From Morchella semilibera (lineage: Eukaryota; Ascomycota; Pezizomycetes; Pezizales; Morchellaceae), in contig CM018608.1 in assembly GCA_009192285.1 (NCBI GenBank), forward strand, positions 1,444,201 to 1,508,200: DNA of 64,000 bases, given 5' to 3'. The stretch's first letter is position 1, and every line of letters starts with the position of its first letter. A program made the translations under genes and the position numbers. Shown here piece after piece: positions 1 to 11,973 of this stretch. The notes beneath the pieces are model-generated. The model was not told where the DNA came from and made no database searches. It saw only the letters and a program-made list of their open reading frames with translations.

Positions 1-1746
1 TCGTACATGTTGGCTTCCTGTCGCCATTGCGTGCATTGCAGGTGTAAGCATAAGTAGGTAGGTATATAAGTACATGCAGCATATCCACCTACGAGCCCGA
101 ACGGAGATAGGGAGGAAGTGGTGTGCCCGGGACTCAACAGGCACCTTCTCGAAGGTTTGGCCATTGGGGTAATAGCGGGAAAACTACCACTTGTGTATTG
201 CAGTGAAGAGTTTTTTTTTCTGCAGCTCGGCAACAGTTCTCACTGTCAATAGACTTACCCCCCCCCCCCTACACGCGAGCTGTCTGACACCTCTCGTCTC
301 CGAGTATGGCTCCACCCCTCTACGGTGATACATGTTAAGCTTATCCAGCCCCCCTCCACAACGGCTAGTAACCAACCCAACCCGGGGTACTCCCTTCTAC
401 TTAGGGTACATCCGTCCGCTGGCGGTCACAGCCGGTCACTCGCTGCCTGGCTTGGCGTGCGGGAATCAGCCCACAGATAGAGTAGGTATCATATCAGGGC
501 CCGCAGTAGGTAAGTACATTATATAGCATACCACCATATCGTCCGATCGGTGCATTACCGAGTGTCGCCGAGGAGAGGTGGGGGGGGGTTAACCTTATTA
601 TTATCGTTATTATTGCCCCGGCCGGCGGACATGGGTTTGTACTCTAGGCCGGGTCCGGGGGGGGTGGGGTGGGGTGGGGTGGTACGCGTGCACTATATGT
701 GAGGGCCGGGAGTACTCGAGGGTAAATTGGTTTTTTGTTTATATGCGGACGGGTTTTACATATGTACTACAATATACGCACTGCCCCATACAGACGGCGC
801 TTGTATGGGCCCACTTGTGGCCACGTTATGTCTTTTGGAGTGGTATAAGTTGCTGGCCGTCTTCCTCCTCCTCCTCCTGCTGCTGTGCGGTGGTGGTGGA
901 GGAACAGACAGACAGTTTAAGAGGTACTTGTATACATACATACACATAATATAAAAACAACCTTTTCCAAAAGAAAGAAACATGATGCACCACCACATCC
1001 GCGCCTTCTCCAGCGCCAGCGGCTTGAGGTCGTCGAGGCAGAGGGTCATTGGCGTGTATGGATACATAGTTGTGAGTAGCAGCTCGCTCTCTTCATGGGT
1101 GCATTGCATATGGCTAACGTATATGTGGAAAGGCTGGGTTTACGCTCCCGTTCGCGGTGCCGGCGGCGGCGGCGAGGAGGAGGAGGTCGGGCGTACAGGG
1201 GTGGGTTATTCACAGTCACTGCTGCTATTACTACTGCTATGGGATGTTGACTGACGGCGCTGAAGGGAGGAGTTGAGTCTGTATCACTGCTGCCGGTAGG
1301 GGTGGGCCGGTTCCTGGTTTCTGGTTTCTGGTTTTGGTTTTTTTCTTGGTTGGGAGTTTTTTTTTGTTGGTTTTTTTTGGGCGTGTGTGCTGTGCTCGGG
1401 GGGTTAATGGGATGGTCATGGGTTTTGGTGCTTTTTCTTGTTTGTTTGTTTGGAGGGTTGGGGCTTCTTGTCTGTGTTTCTGGTGTGCTGTTTGGTAATG
1501 TCCATGAAGTAACTTTCCGTATCATTCATCCATGCGCATCCCACTCCCGGACCAGACTGACTGAGTGGAGACCAAAAAAACCCGCAATGCATTCTAAAAC
1601 AAGCAAGAGGAAAAAAAAAAGAAAAAAAGAAAGAAGGAGGACAGAAAGAAAGAGAGAAAACGAGCCTAAAAAAAAAAAAAGCTCCTCATTGCAACCCCAC
1701 ACATACATATATACACTCCCCCCCCCCCCGGGGCGCCCAAGCCCAC
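1..1746. other. Gene-poor low-complexity stretch
   Basis: No convincing gene is visible. The region is rich in G and C homopolymers (for example around 263-271, 582-590 and 1712-1730), GT-rich and poly-purine tracts (1605-1680) and TACAT words. The open frames on both strands are made of biased low-complexity peptide and show no domain, so I treat them as chance. One copy of the 17-bp dispersed motif lies at 426-442 on the minus strand. Confidence 0.6.
426..442 (-). other. Dispersed 17-bp motif, copy 1
   Basis: CGAGTGA, spacer CCGGCT, then GTGA, read on the minus strand. It is intergenic, about 1.3 kb beyond the 3' end of the DUF4748-type gene. This is the only copy whose second spacer base is not a purine. 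Confidence 0.7.
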
Positions 1747-2254
1747 CTAACTAAACCTGTCCCCCCTACGACTCTGGTGCGGGACGCGGGCCTCATACTT
1801 CCCCTTCTCGCGCAGGGCCTGCTCCTCCGTCTGCGGCTCGTGGCGGGTAGGCGCGGGATCGCCGCCGCTGACCTCGCGGGCGGGCGACCCTGCGTTATCG
1901 TGCGTGAGGTAGTCGGCGTCGTTGTCTGCAGCGCGCCGAGCATCAGCGGGTAGTTCAATCCAGACTGGGGGGGGGGGGGGAGAGGAGAAGAGGACATTGC
2001 TGGTGCTGCAGACGGCGGAGGTGCTTCTCGCGGCCGGGTCGGCATTGATCTGTTGCTTGGCGAAGTAGTAGGCGCCGCCGCCGGCGAGGACCAGAGAGCC
2101 CCAGCCGATCCTGTGGGGTTGTTAGTTTGGTTCTGGGGCGGTGGGTGGAGGGGGGCGGACGGACCAGAAGGATTTGACCTGTGGTGGGGGGGGGTTGTTA
2201 GCAGGTAAGTAAGTAGAGGGGGTCCGGAGGGGGGTGTTTGCTCACGGTGTTCAT
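1747..2254 (-). CDS. Small DUF4748-type mitochondrial membrane protein
   Basis: Three exons read 5' to 3' on the minus strand: 2254-2246, 2178-2165 and 2110-1747, separated by GT-AG introns of 67 and 54 nt. The phases fit and give 128 codons plus stop. The N-terminus reads MNTVKSFW, then GWGSLVLAGGGAYYFAKQQ and INAD. This is the single membrane segment and Ala-Lys-rich motif that I associate with the fungal DUF4748 family of small, probably inner-mitochondrial-membrane proteins. The C-terminus (PTRHEP, EKGKYE, RRGDRFS) also matches my memory of the family. A coding run of 14 C residues (1967-1980 on the plus strand) makes a polyproline stretch in the middle. An alternative frame upstream of it reads REKHLRRLQHQQ and looks more helix-like, so a length error or slippage near there is possible. 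The function is not established. Confidence 0.62.
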
Positions 2255-2982
2255 TATTATTTGTTTATTTATTTAATTTATATTGGGGATTGGAATGTGG
2301 AATTGGTTGTTTGTGGTGGAATTGGAGATTTGGGTTTTGGAGTGATTCGGGGTCTTGGTGGATGAGGTCAGACCATTATTTACAGTATTGCGAGGCTGGC
2401 GGTGGGATGGGAGGTGCGCGGGGTTTGGGTGCGGGTGGGAACGGGCGGGTGTATGGGAAGGGGATAATGAGGGGGGATCGGGAGTGTGTGTTTTGTGCTT
2501 GTATGTATTTATATGTTGTATTTACAGTCTGTTAATTAGAAGGGATTGACCGGCGTGGGTTGTGCGTGAGTGAGAGAGAGAGTAGGAGAGAATGGTGGTT
2601 GGTAGTCGAGTGATGGTCTATGAAGGATTCTGGGATAGAGGTTATATATTCCTTAGCTAGATTATAAAGCTCTTTTGCTCTTTGGCATTCGATCAGGGCC
2701 CGGGCGTGAGGGATTAACATTGTTGGCATACAATATCACCACCGTCATCATCACCACTAATTGATTGAATTTCCAGTCAGATAATCATCTTCTTTTGAGT
2801 CATTGTTGGTATTTAACGCTCTTCTTCGCCTGAGCCTCAAAGCCTTGGCGCCAAGACCCGCGTCCATTAGAGCTTCTTCTCTTCTTCTCAACCACCAAAC
2901 ATCTCTCACTCTCTCTCTCACTCACTCACTCTCACCACCACCACCACCACCACCACCCAAATCACCCATAACTATCACAACG
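2255..2982. promoter_or_regulatory. Divergent promoter region
   Basis: This 728-bp interval separates the starts of the minus-strand DUF4748-type gene and the plus-strand SSL2 gene, so both promoters must lie in it. It contains one dispersed 17-bp motif (2607-2623) almost midway, and a long pyrimidine and CAC-repeat tract at 2896-2958 just before the SSL2 start codon, a common feature of fungal promoters and leaders. No TATA element is obvious. Confidence 0.5.
2607..2623 (+). other. Dispersed 17-bp motif, copy 2
   Basis: CGAGTGA, spacer TGGTCT, then ATGA. It sits about 353 bp upstream of the DUF4748-type start and 376 bp upstream of the SSL2 start, in the shared promoter region. Confidence 0.7.
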
Positions 2983-5725
2983 ATGCCTCCAAAACGCAAA
3001 GGACCAGTTGCCGGTTTCGCAGGTTAGTTGGCCTTTCTCCCCTCTGTCCAAAAACCTAGCTATATAGCTAGCTAACCAACACCCCCCCGCAGGGCCCTCT
3101 GCCGCCACCGTAAGCTCAAAACGCACAAAGCCAGCCGCCCCCGTCGACGATGATAGCTCGGATGACTATTCCACGGATTCTGCCAGCGAGATTGAGGACC
3201 TCGTACCGGCCGAGGGTGCCGTGCGGATGAAGAAGGCGCTCGACAGTGCGTCTCTCCATCGCAGTGTCTCTCTCCCCGTGTGTGTCTAGCTGGCTGGCTA
3301 ACCCCCACCTCCCCCCCTCCCCCCCCCAGAGGCTACTGTCAATGCTGTCGTGAACCGTTTCTCGCTAGAGGCCCCCGCCGCGGCCGCTCCCCTTGTACGC
3401 ACCCGCGACTCCGTCTCTCACCTCTTCAATAGGCACGACTTCTCCTACCTGCACATGAAGCCCGACCACGCCTCGCGCCCTCTGTGGATCAACCCCGAGA
3501 ATGGGACCATCGTGCTGGAATCCTTCTCGCCGCTCGCCGCAAAAGCGCAGGACTTCCTCACGACCATCGCGGAGCCTATGAGTCGCCCTACCTTCCTGCA
3601 CGAGTATAAGCTCACGCCGCACTCGCTGTACGCCGCCGTCTCGGTCGGGCTCGACCCCCGCGACATCATCGCCGTCATCGACCGCTTCAGCAAGATCCCA
3701 GTGCCAGAGAAGATTATCCAGTTCATCACAAACTGCACGGGCTCCTATGGGAAGGTCAAGCTCGTGCTAAAGGACAATCGCTACTTTGTCGAGTCCAACG
3801 ACCCGGCAATGCTGCAGAGGCTGCTGCGCGACCCCATCATTGGGCCCGCGCGAATCCAGGGCGGTGACGCCGGCTCGGGCGTCATCAAGGAGTCGGCGCC
3901 CAAGATGGGTGCGCTCGTGATCCCGGGGACCAGGAACGCTGCGGGGACAGCGCAGCTGGGCGCATCTGCTGCCGGCGCAGGTGCGGAGGGCGCGGCGCCA
4001 GCAGGGCCAACTGCCGCAGAGGACGTGTTTGCGTCCGTCACGGGGCTGGGCGATAACGACCAAGACGACGAGGATGAGGACGAGGACGCCGTGCACAGCT
4101 TCGAGATACCCGCGGGCGAGGTCGAGAAGGTTCAGAAGCAGTGTCTGGATCTCGGCTACCCCGTGCTCGAGGAGTACGACTTCCGCAACGACCGCAAGAA
4201 CTCTAACCTCGACATCGATCTCAAGCCCCAGGCGCAGATCCGGTCCTACCAGGAAAAGTCCCTCTCCAAGATGTTTGGTAACGGCCGTGCTAAAAGTGGA
4301 ATCATCGTTCTCCCCTGCGGCGCCGGAAAGACACTCGTCGGAATCACCGCCGCCTGCACCATCAAGAAGTCTGTCGTTGTGCTCGCAACCTCCTCCATGA
4401 GCGTCGTCCAGTGGCGCCAGGAGTTCATCAAGTGGTCCAACATCAACCCGGAGCAGATTGCAATCTTCACCTCCGACAACAAGGACAAGTTCCGCGGCGA
4501 CGCCGGGATCATCGTCAGCACGTACAGCATGGTGACCAACGGACGAAACCGCTCCCACGACAGCAAGAAGATGATGGACTTTCTGCAGTCGCGCGAGTGG
4601 GGTCTCCTCATCCTCGACGAGGTCCACGTCGTCCCCGCCTCCATCTTCCGGCAGGTCGTCACCTCAATCGCCACACACTCCAAGCTCGGCCTGACCGCCA
4701 CCCTCCTGCGTGAGGACGACAAGATCACCGATCTCAACTTCCTCATCGGCCCCAAACTCTACGAAGCCAACTGGATGGAACTCGCGGACCAGGGCCACAT
4801 CGCCAAGGTGCAATGCGCCGAGGTCTGGTGCCCCATGACGCCCGAGTTCTACGCCGAATACCTGCGCGAGCCCGACCAGCGCAAGAAGGTCCTCCACTAC
4901 ATCATGAACCCGCGCAAGTTCCAGGCCGCCCAGTTCCTCATCGACTACCACGAGCGGCGCGGCGACAAGATCATCGTCTTCTCCGACAACGTCTACGCAC
5001 TCAAAGCCTACGCACTCAAGCTACAAAAGGCCTTCATCTTCGGCGAGACGCCGCAAGCCGAGCGCCTCAAGATCCTCGAAAACTTCCAGCTCAACGAAAA
5101 GGTAAACACCATCTTCCTCTCCAAGATCGGCGACACCTCCCTCGACCTCCCCGAGGCAACCTGCCTCATCCAGATCAGCTCCCACTACGGCTCGCGCCGC
5201 CAGGAGGCCCAGCGCCTCGGACGCATCCTGCGCGCAAAGCGCCGAAACGACGAAGGCTTCAACGCATTCTTCTACTCGCTCGTCAGCAAGGACACGCAGG
5301 AGATGTTCTACTCCTCCAAGCGCCAGGCCTTCCTGGTCGACCAGGGCTACGCCTTCAAGGTCATCACGCACCTGAGCGGCATCGAGAACCTCCCGGGGCT
5401 GGCCTACAGCACGCTGGCCGAGCGCAAGGAGCTGCTGGCAGAGGTCATGCTGCAGAACAGCGACGCCGGCGCAGAGGAGGGCGACGACTTTGACGGCGCG
5501 AAAAATCTGTCCTATAACGCAAACATGAAGGGGCGCCGGGGCGCCGGCGCCGCAAAGCACAAGCGCAACATGGCAAGGCTTGCGGGCGTGTCGGGCGGCG
5601 ACGGGATGGCGTATGTAGAGTATAACAAGAAGATGCAGATGCCCAAGCAGAGCCATAGCTTCTTCAAGAAGATGCAGAGGGAGAATGAGAAGAAGAAGAA
5701 GGAGCAGAAGGAGCTGTTGAAGTAG
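2983..5725 (+). CDS. SSL2: TFIIH DNA helicase/translocase XPB (Ssl2)
   Basis: Exons 2983-3022, 3093-3245 and 3330-5725 encode 862 residues, close to the usual length for yeast Ssl2 and human XPB. The protein is the 3'-5' translocase of TFIIH, which opens promoters for RNA polymerase II and opens DNA in nucleotide excision repair. An acidic, KR-rich N-terminus precedes the XPB-specific domain. The SF2 helicase motifs follow in order: Walker A CGAGKT near residue 395, DEVH box (LLILDEVH) near 491, [11 protein letters not shown] near 520 carrying the Arg-Glu-Asp motif diagnostic of XPB, and motif [12 protein letters not shown] near 692. The C-terminus is lysine-rich, as in the family. The large final exon is strongly C-biased at third positions. 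Large minus-strand open frames across it are shadows. Confidence 0.97.
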
Positions 5726-6308
5726 TAGGGGGGGGGGGTGATTGCATTTTAGGGGTTTTTTTTTGTTTTGTTTTGCGTTGAATGGTTTTTTCTTGGCTTG
5801 GGATTGGGGGTTTTGTTTCGTCTTTTTTTCTTTATTATTATTATTGTGTTTTTTTTTTATATCACCCTAGTTGTGATTTGGCGCATTCTCTTAGACCGGG
5901 ATTGAGAAGACTTTAAATTGTATTACTATGGTTGGTAGGACGACCGACGGGCGGGTATCACAAAGGGGGCTACATACATCATATTGTATGTAGCTGGTAG
6001 AACGCAGTACTGTATGTAGTGCTAGCAGGAAGAAATATGTAGTACATAAGTAGAATATAACAATTATTACTGCGGCAATATTGGTACCCTGGCACAATTG
6101 CTAGCCCTGTTATATCCTAGCTACATGTCTTTAATTTCCTCCCCACCTGATGCTAAAAAACCCACAATCCAATCATTTCCGTTTAAATCCAAGTACAATC
6201 ACTCCACTCTGACGGATCTATAGACTCTTTATTCTAGCTATAGTAGTCTACATATTCTAGCCCGTGACATAACATCCGACCACCGCCACCACCACCCACA
6301 ACTCATTA
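5726..6308. other. 3' intergenic spacer, convergent genes
   Basis: T-rich DNA directly after the SSL2 stop (5745-5860) probably holds its 3' UTR and polyadenylation signals. It is followed by AT-rich sequence with TACATA and GTATGTAG repeats (5970-6060). SSL2 and the histidine phosphatase converge on this spacer. No gene is seen. Confidence 0.5.
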
Positions 6309-7129
6309 TTATGCTGTCTTCCCCTCTATCGCCTCAAACTCCCTCTTCTCCGTGTTACCCAACGGATGGTCCGTCCTCCTCGCCCGCGACTCGGCCGTCT
6401 CCACAAGCGTCGCATTGTCCCCCTCCTCGTCCTCCTTAAACGTGTACGAGCGGAACTCGGTGTTGCTCCACCCTGTGCCGGGGAACAATCCATCACCGCC
6501 CCAGTCTTCGGTCAGGTAGTGTAGGAACTATACTCCCATGTTAGGGATTGCTTGTAGAGATGGAGAGAGAGAGACTTACGGCCCCGTGTAGGACGGCGAC
6601 AACATGTTGGGTGTCGAGCGATTTTAGAAAGTTCCGAGCTTCCTTCGCACGTTGTTTCAAGGCTGCGGGCTCCGGCGCCCACTTTCCTGTCTGCATCCTT
6701 GCTATCAGCGCCTTCTCCACTTTCACCCGCCACAACCCAGCAGGAAGAAACACCACATACCTTTGAATTCCACCCGCTCTCTAACCTGCTGAAATCCAGG
6801 CCCTTAAATGTCTCCTCCGCCTCTAGCACCTCCCTGTCGCTCCCAGTATCACACGGCAGCGCTGACGCCTCCTGGAACTCGGGCACGATCACAACCTCCA
6901 CGCCACGCTGCACCACCGGCGCGAAGCCAATCAGCGTCGTCTGCAACGTCCGCTTGAGCGGCGACGATACTATTAGCGTTACGGGCGGCTCGGGTGGGAA
7001 CCGGGAGGGTAGAGAGATGCATTGCGATTCGCCGAGGGGCGTGAGGTAGGTGTCGTGTAGGTGTTGCTGGAAGTCGACATTGTGGGTGGCTTGGCCGTGG
7101 CGGACGAGGGTGACGAGGGTGGGTGCCAC
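6309..7129 (-). CDS. Histidine phosphatase (phosphoglycerate mutase-like)
   Basis: Exons 7129-6761, 6690-6580 and 6527-6309 (introns of 70 and 52 nt) give 232 residues. The catalytic LVRHGQATHN near residue 8 carries the phosphohistidine RHG motif. SPLKRTLQTT follows, and the second catalytic histidine lies in AVLHGAFLHYLTEDW, recreated exactly across the last intron. The GWNSKTGKWAP segment is typical of the fungal members related to yeast YOR283W and Pmu1, which are broad-specificity phosphatases rather than glycolytic mutases. Substrate unknown. The polar C-terminal tail is rich in Glu and Arg. No signal peptide is visible, so it is probably cytosolic. Confidence 0.9.
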
Positions 7130-8164
7130 TGGGAGAGGAGGGGGAGTTGGCAGCTGATTAGTTTGATTAAAGAGGGGGGGGAAGAAGGGTTAGCTTACTG
7201 GTGTGATTTTGTATAGGTATTGGGTTGGTTCTGAGCGTGGGGATCCTGGAGTTGGGGTGGTGGTGGTTTATTTAAATACTTGAGGTATCACTGGTTGATA
7301 CCTAACTTAACTACCCCGCCAGTTGTTCAATACCCTGTTTAAATGACTCCTCCATGCGGGCCACTGTTCTCCGAAGTAGTCCGTTCCGTCATTGGCCAAG
7401 AATTGGAGTATACAGTAAACCTCTTCATTGGGTTAACCATCGTCTAAACCAGCGTAATTGCAATTGGTAATAACCGGGCATGTATGTACTCACATCAATG
7501 GAATAGGTCTCCGAGACAATATCGTTAAGTAGGCAGTGACTCACTCATCACTTTCAAAACAGACCAAGCATGGGCTATGGTGCCTATGGTGCCCATGTAG
7601 TTCCAAAGGGAGGCGAGAGTGTCTGGGTCCAAAGATATATTGCCAGAACAAACTGCGCCGCTACAAACTATGATTTGTTCTGGATTTGGATCTAGAGGCC
7701 CTTGGTGTCCCCGATTTCAGCATATATATGCTTTCAGAGCGTCACGACCTGCGGCCGTTCTTGATATATTACCCCCAAGATATAGTCTGCGTCTCAGTAT
7801 TACCAATATCGTCTTTAGCACCTTCACAGCCTAGTCACAGTCTTTATTGTCTCTCGATTCACGTATAGCCCTGACATAGGCATGCGTTACTATTCCTGCC
7901 AGCTGTGATTCAAGATTCTCAAACATGTCTAATTATCATACAAATACTCCATTGTGTGATATATTATAGAATCCGAGGCTTTGTAGATCACACTATCCAT
8001 AATTGAGCGTGGAGCGACCAAGTCCTAAATATATAGCCCATCCACCTTTTGATGTTTGGAAATCCCCAGATATAAGGGGGGGGGGGGTACGTCAAGCAAT
8101 ATGTCGACCTTGAGTGTCTTTAATACGTGGAATTGAGGGTGTAGTTATAAAGAACTCCGTAGTA

Positions 8165-8285
8165 CCTATATCAACCGCCGCTGTAGCCTACAGGTCGGGG
8201 GGCTGTTCATACGGCGGCTGGACTCTCTGATCTGAGGCTGAACCCGCGTAAGGCGGGTAGTTCGATCCTCTCTTGGGCTGTGGGA
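8165..8285 (+). repeat. Possible tRNA-related (SINE-like) fragment
   Basis: The sequence GGGTAGTTCGATCCTC near 8261-8276 matches a Pol III B box and could form a T-arm. It is preceded by a short hairpin-forming run (AACCCGCGTAAGGCGGGT) that resembles a variable arm. I cannot fold a full tRNA: no matching acceptor stem or convincing A box is visible. It may be a decayed tRNA or SINE, or coincidence. Confidence 0.2.
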
Positions 8286-9242
8286 ACATGGGTTGGCCTG
8301 TATGCCTTTTCTCGATGGCTCTCTTAGGTTACGATATCCTTCCATTTGAGTGTGACTGCGCATTTTGGTGTTACGCTTGACCCCGGAGAGGGGGGGTTTT
8401 TTGTGCCATTGATAAGTTAATGTAGAACTCCTACAATTTGCTTAATATTGGTGCGTCGCAGAAGTTTGGAACAGATCTGTAAGGTTGCATAAAGATACCA
8501 ATTCACTGAATGCAATAATCCTCTAGATTGACCTTGTTGTGATCCCAAAACAGTGTCATCCAACCCTCACTAGCGGCACCTACCACACTAAGCCCTCCCG
8601 GAGAACCCCGGCGAAGATCCTCCACCAGACCGAGGTGGCCGGGCCAATATATCATAACGTCTTATTTCTCCAGGCTATCATTTATTAGCCGAATTCGCGC
8701 TTTGGTAACTAGAGTTATGGATTCTTAGTAACAGAGTTCTTCTGGGGATCAGGAGAGTGACTCATGAGGATGGTTCGTCCTGACAGTGGAGAAACCCAGT
8801 AAATCCCAGGGGTAGCAACCTTTTCGACATTACTAGAGGCATTGGTTCAAATATCCCCGCCTTTAAGGAGCCCATAGTACCATGCAGCCCTAGTGTATGA
8901 TCGATTTGAGATAGATGGGAGCCTGTGACCGTGGCTGGAGGAGGTGGGGGGATACATGTAGATTAGCACCGCTGCAAAGGAGACTTACCGGTTACCAGAA
9001 ATGCGCCGTCCTCTAGTCACCTTGAGTTTGGTTCCAGGTGTGCTCGTAAGGATTATATGTAGGGGTCCTACGATGTATCCTAATATGTAGTAGCTGTATT
9101 GAAATAGTTCAGTTAAGTAGTTCTACTTATTTTGAGCACGCGTAGGAAAAGTGGTGTCGTGTCGAGGCTGAAACCTAAGATAAACTTTATTGTGACAAAT
9201 TATATTCGTCGGTAAAACCATTGTACAGCTTGGCCAGATTGT

Positions 9243-9259
9243 CGAGTGATGATTTGTGA
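9243..9259 (+). other. Dispersed 17-bp motif, copy 3
   Basis: CGAGTGA, spacer TGATTT, then GTGA. It lies in the middle of the 4.2-kb gene-poor region, about 2.1 kb from either flanking gene. Confidence 0.75.
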
Positions 9260-9329
9260 CCCTACGTGACAACCAACGATTTTTTTTTAATTCATTAATT
9301 GTATGCCGGCACTACCCACTACCCCAGAA

Positions 9330-9462
9330 CTACCCCACTTCGCCGCCAGCACCAAAACAGAAGAGACAAAAGAGAACTCATATAACAATATCAGGCCTAC
9401 CCCACTTCCGCCGCCAGCATCAAACAAAAAAACCAAAGAAAATTCATGTAACATTCTCGCTC
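9330..9462 (+). repeat. Two-copy tandem repeat, 67-bp unit
   Basis: The unit starts CTACCCCACTTC at 9330 and again at 9397 (CTACCCCACTTCC). Both copies continue with CGCCGCCAGCA, an A-rich middle with ACAAA/CAAAG runs, and an end resembling AACTCATATAACA / AATTCATGTAACA. Copies differ by scattered substitutions and small indels. A pyrimidine-rich stretch follows (9465-9600). No coding role is supported. Confidence 0.6.
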
Positions 9463-11063
9463 CATTTAAATTTCCGCCTGACAGTCACTCTTTCCCATCC
9501 TCGACCATATTCCCTTCCTCGTTCTCCCTCCTCTTCACTCACCTCGCCTTATTCCTTTCGTCTGCACTCCATCCACCGTTTCCAGATTTCTGATGCCTTT
9601 TCAATTCTCTCCTTTGTTGGCAACCAACGACGTAAGGGTTAGCTTCTTGCCTTTTGTCTTTCAAGATTTATCAATGCCATACGATAAAGTGTGTTTGTTG
9701 GGTGTCTAACACAGTTCTTCAAGAAACGACTGATTGTCTTGCTTTAAGGTGAAACGGATTGATTTATACCCAATAAAAATTGCTAACTTCCTCCAAGCCT
9801 AGGTTCGTACTTCCGCTGCGGTGGCAGCCAAGCTTGTCTCGAGGTTGAACAATCAAAGTCTTAGCAGCTATCAACCCCTACATATAAGCACCCCTTTCTT
9901 TCATTTTGGCACCAAATTTTATTAGCTAAGGAATGAAACTGAGAACTAGAAACCTGATCTATTCCATCTACAAAGGAAGACTATTTGATTTATTTGTTCC
10001 TAAATACATATTACCGGACTCGGGTTAGCTTCCATAGCCCTACATAGCCGCCATACATTACTCCGACTGTAGCGCCCTCGCTCCCGAAAGGGGTAAAGGG
10101 GGAAATCCTTTAAGACATCTTGCTCCCATATTAGTTTTTAATCGGAGTCTTAAAACTCGCATGGGAAAGACTAGACAGCGTGTTTGGTATGGGGTTGAGG
10201 TTATGTAGTTACTCTACGAGTCAGCTGAGTGCGCCTGTGAACAAAAAGAGGCGGGGCGATCGGACGGGCCCTTCTTATCTACACAGCTCCAAATGCGAAC
10301 TGGCCGCTGAAGGGTATTTGGCTGCTCTCAAAACTCATTAAGACTACTATTATCGGTATTGGAATGGCAGAGAGGCCGTTGACTGTACTACATGTTCGTG
10401 GAGAAAGAAAGCACTGGCTTGTGTGTAGAGGAAATGGGGATTTGCTATTAAAGGATGTGTTCAAATAACCGCCATGGCTCATCGGTGTCTTAGAACAAGG
10501 CGTTCAGTCAAAGGCCGTGAAACAACATCGGCTCGGCGCCGAATCACAAACAAGAGTTCACAGTCCTCCAAAGCACAATACTGTGGGCTTGGTCGATATT
10601 TGCTTGAGATCGTTGATACTGTTTCGAGCTGAGGCCAGATCTGGACCCCGTTGCGCCGATTTCATAACCTCTTATAAGACCTCTAGCTAAGATAAGGGTA
10701 CTCCCTCTAATGATACCCAACTCGTTATGGCGGTCATAAAATCTCGCGGAATCCACTTGATGGGAGAGTGTGTACAGGTTCCGGCAGAGCTATTGCGAAA
10801 GTCGGAGTAAAAGAGTGGGTTTCTGATTCTATTCCCACTACAAAAATTCCTTAAGTACCTACGCTAAAAAGACAGCCAGGCCACGGGAAATCTACATTCG
10901 TATTAATTCTACCGAAAACTATACTCTATACTTAAAACCTACCTCTCCCACCTATCTAGAGGATTTTACCTCACGAATAAATAGTGCCGTTAACTGGGGT
11001 ACCGGGTCTCCAGAAAGATCTTTACAAGGAAACCAAATTAGTCTAGAACATGTTCGCATTGTG

Positions 11064-11080
11064 CGAGTGATAATTTATGA
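11064..11080 (+). other. Dispersed 17-bp motif, copy 4
   Basis: CGAGTGA, spacer TAATTT, then ATGA. About 285 bp beyond the stop codon of the KCH gene. Confidence 0.7.
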
Positions 11081-11365
11081 CGCGAACGAGGCCGCGTCCG
11101 CACCTGACCGATAAAAAGCCAAATTCACGCAGAGCTCGTCAAAATAAAACAAGAATCTATCTTGTAGCTGCGGAAGAAAAGAAGTATATACACTTTCCAT
11201 CATAAGGGGAAATTTGAGTTGAAAATGAAAAGTATATAAAAGAATGAAGATAATTAACGGGTCCTCTAAGGACTATAGTCTACAAGTCCTCCCAAAGCCT
11301 GCTCAAGAAACAGAGCAGTTCTACTGCAAAAAACAAAGAATTCATAATAGTACTATCTACGTCTC

Positions 11366-11942
11366 TCAGGTATTCCTTCTAATGAAACCCTCTGGCCCCG
11401 TTGTTGCACTTCTTGGTGGCGGTTGAAATCGACCATAGTCATTGGGACCTCTCATCTCAACATCCGGGCCTACCGTGACACTCCTCTGAGGCTGTCTAAA
11501 TTCCCTAACAACTGGAGGTGTCGTGGTACTTCGTGCCTGAATGGGATCTTCTCTACCATGGAAGTAGGTCGATGGGAGTTCATCAATGTGCTGGCTAGGA
11601 GAATCTAGAGCAGCCGATGAAGGGCTACTTGCGACGGCCGAGGCGGGAGTATATGTCGGCCTCTTATATCCACCAGTGTTCACTGGTCCAGGGGTTTGGG
11701 TATCTAATCGAGGTAGTTGAGGGCGCAATTGTACTTGCTGGTGACTTTGTTCCTGCTGCTGCGGCTGCTCCTGCTGCTGGACATTCAGTGCTGGGAAATA
11801 TTCGTACGCATATGGCTGTGGGTCCGAAAGCCGTTCCAACGGGTTCTGTTGTCTTACAGGGGTCTGGTGACGTGACGGGTAGTATTCCTGAGGTGATTGC
11901 ACCATTTCAATTGGGGATTCATTCAAGTACTGTGGTTGTTGG

Positions 11943-11973
<31 letters not shown>

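Larger units (their letters stand above)
7130..11365. other. Gene-poor intergenic region, 4.2 kb
   Basis: No gene can be supported. The contents include a 12-G run (8076-8087), a tRNA-like B-box patch near 8264-8276, a two-copy 67-bp tandem repeat with a CT-rich tail (9330-9600), and two dispersed 17-bp motifs (9243, 11064). Open frames here are short and of unremarkable composition. Confidence 0.6.

Noticed and set aside
1-1746. Several open frames in the first 1.7 kb
   Set aside because: They arise from homopolymers and GT- or GA-rich simple sequence, and their peptides are repetitive with no recognisable domain.
3767-4627. 286-codon minus-strand frame inside SSL2
   Set aside because: It is the antisense shadow of a GC3-rich exon that clearly encodes XPB motifs on the other strand.
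9256-9642. Two overlapping plus-strand frames over the 67-bp repeat
   Set aside because: Low-complexity Pro/Ser/Phe peptide produced by the repeat and the CT tract; no domain and no splice context.
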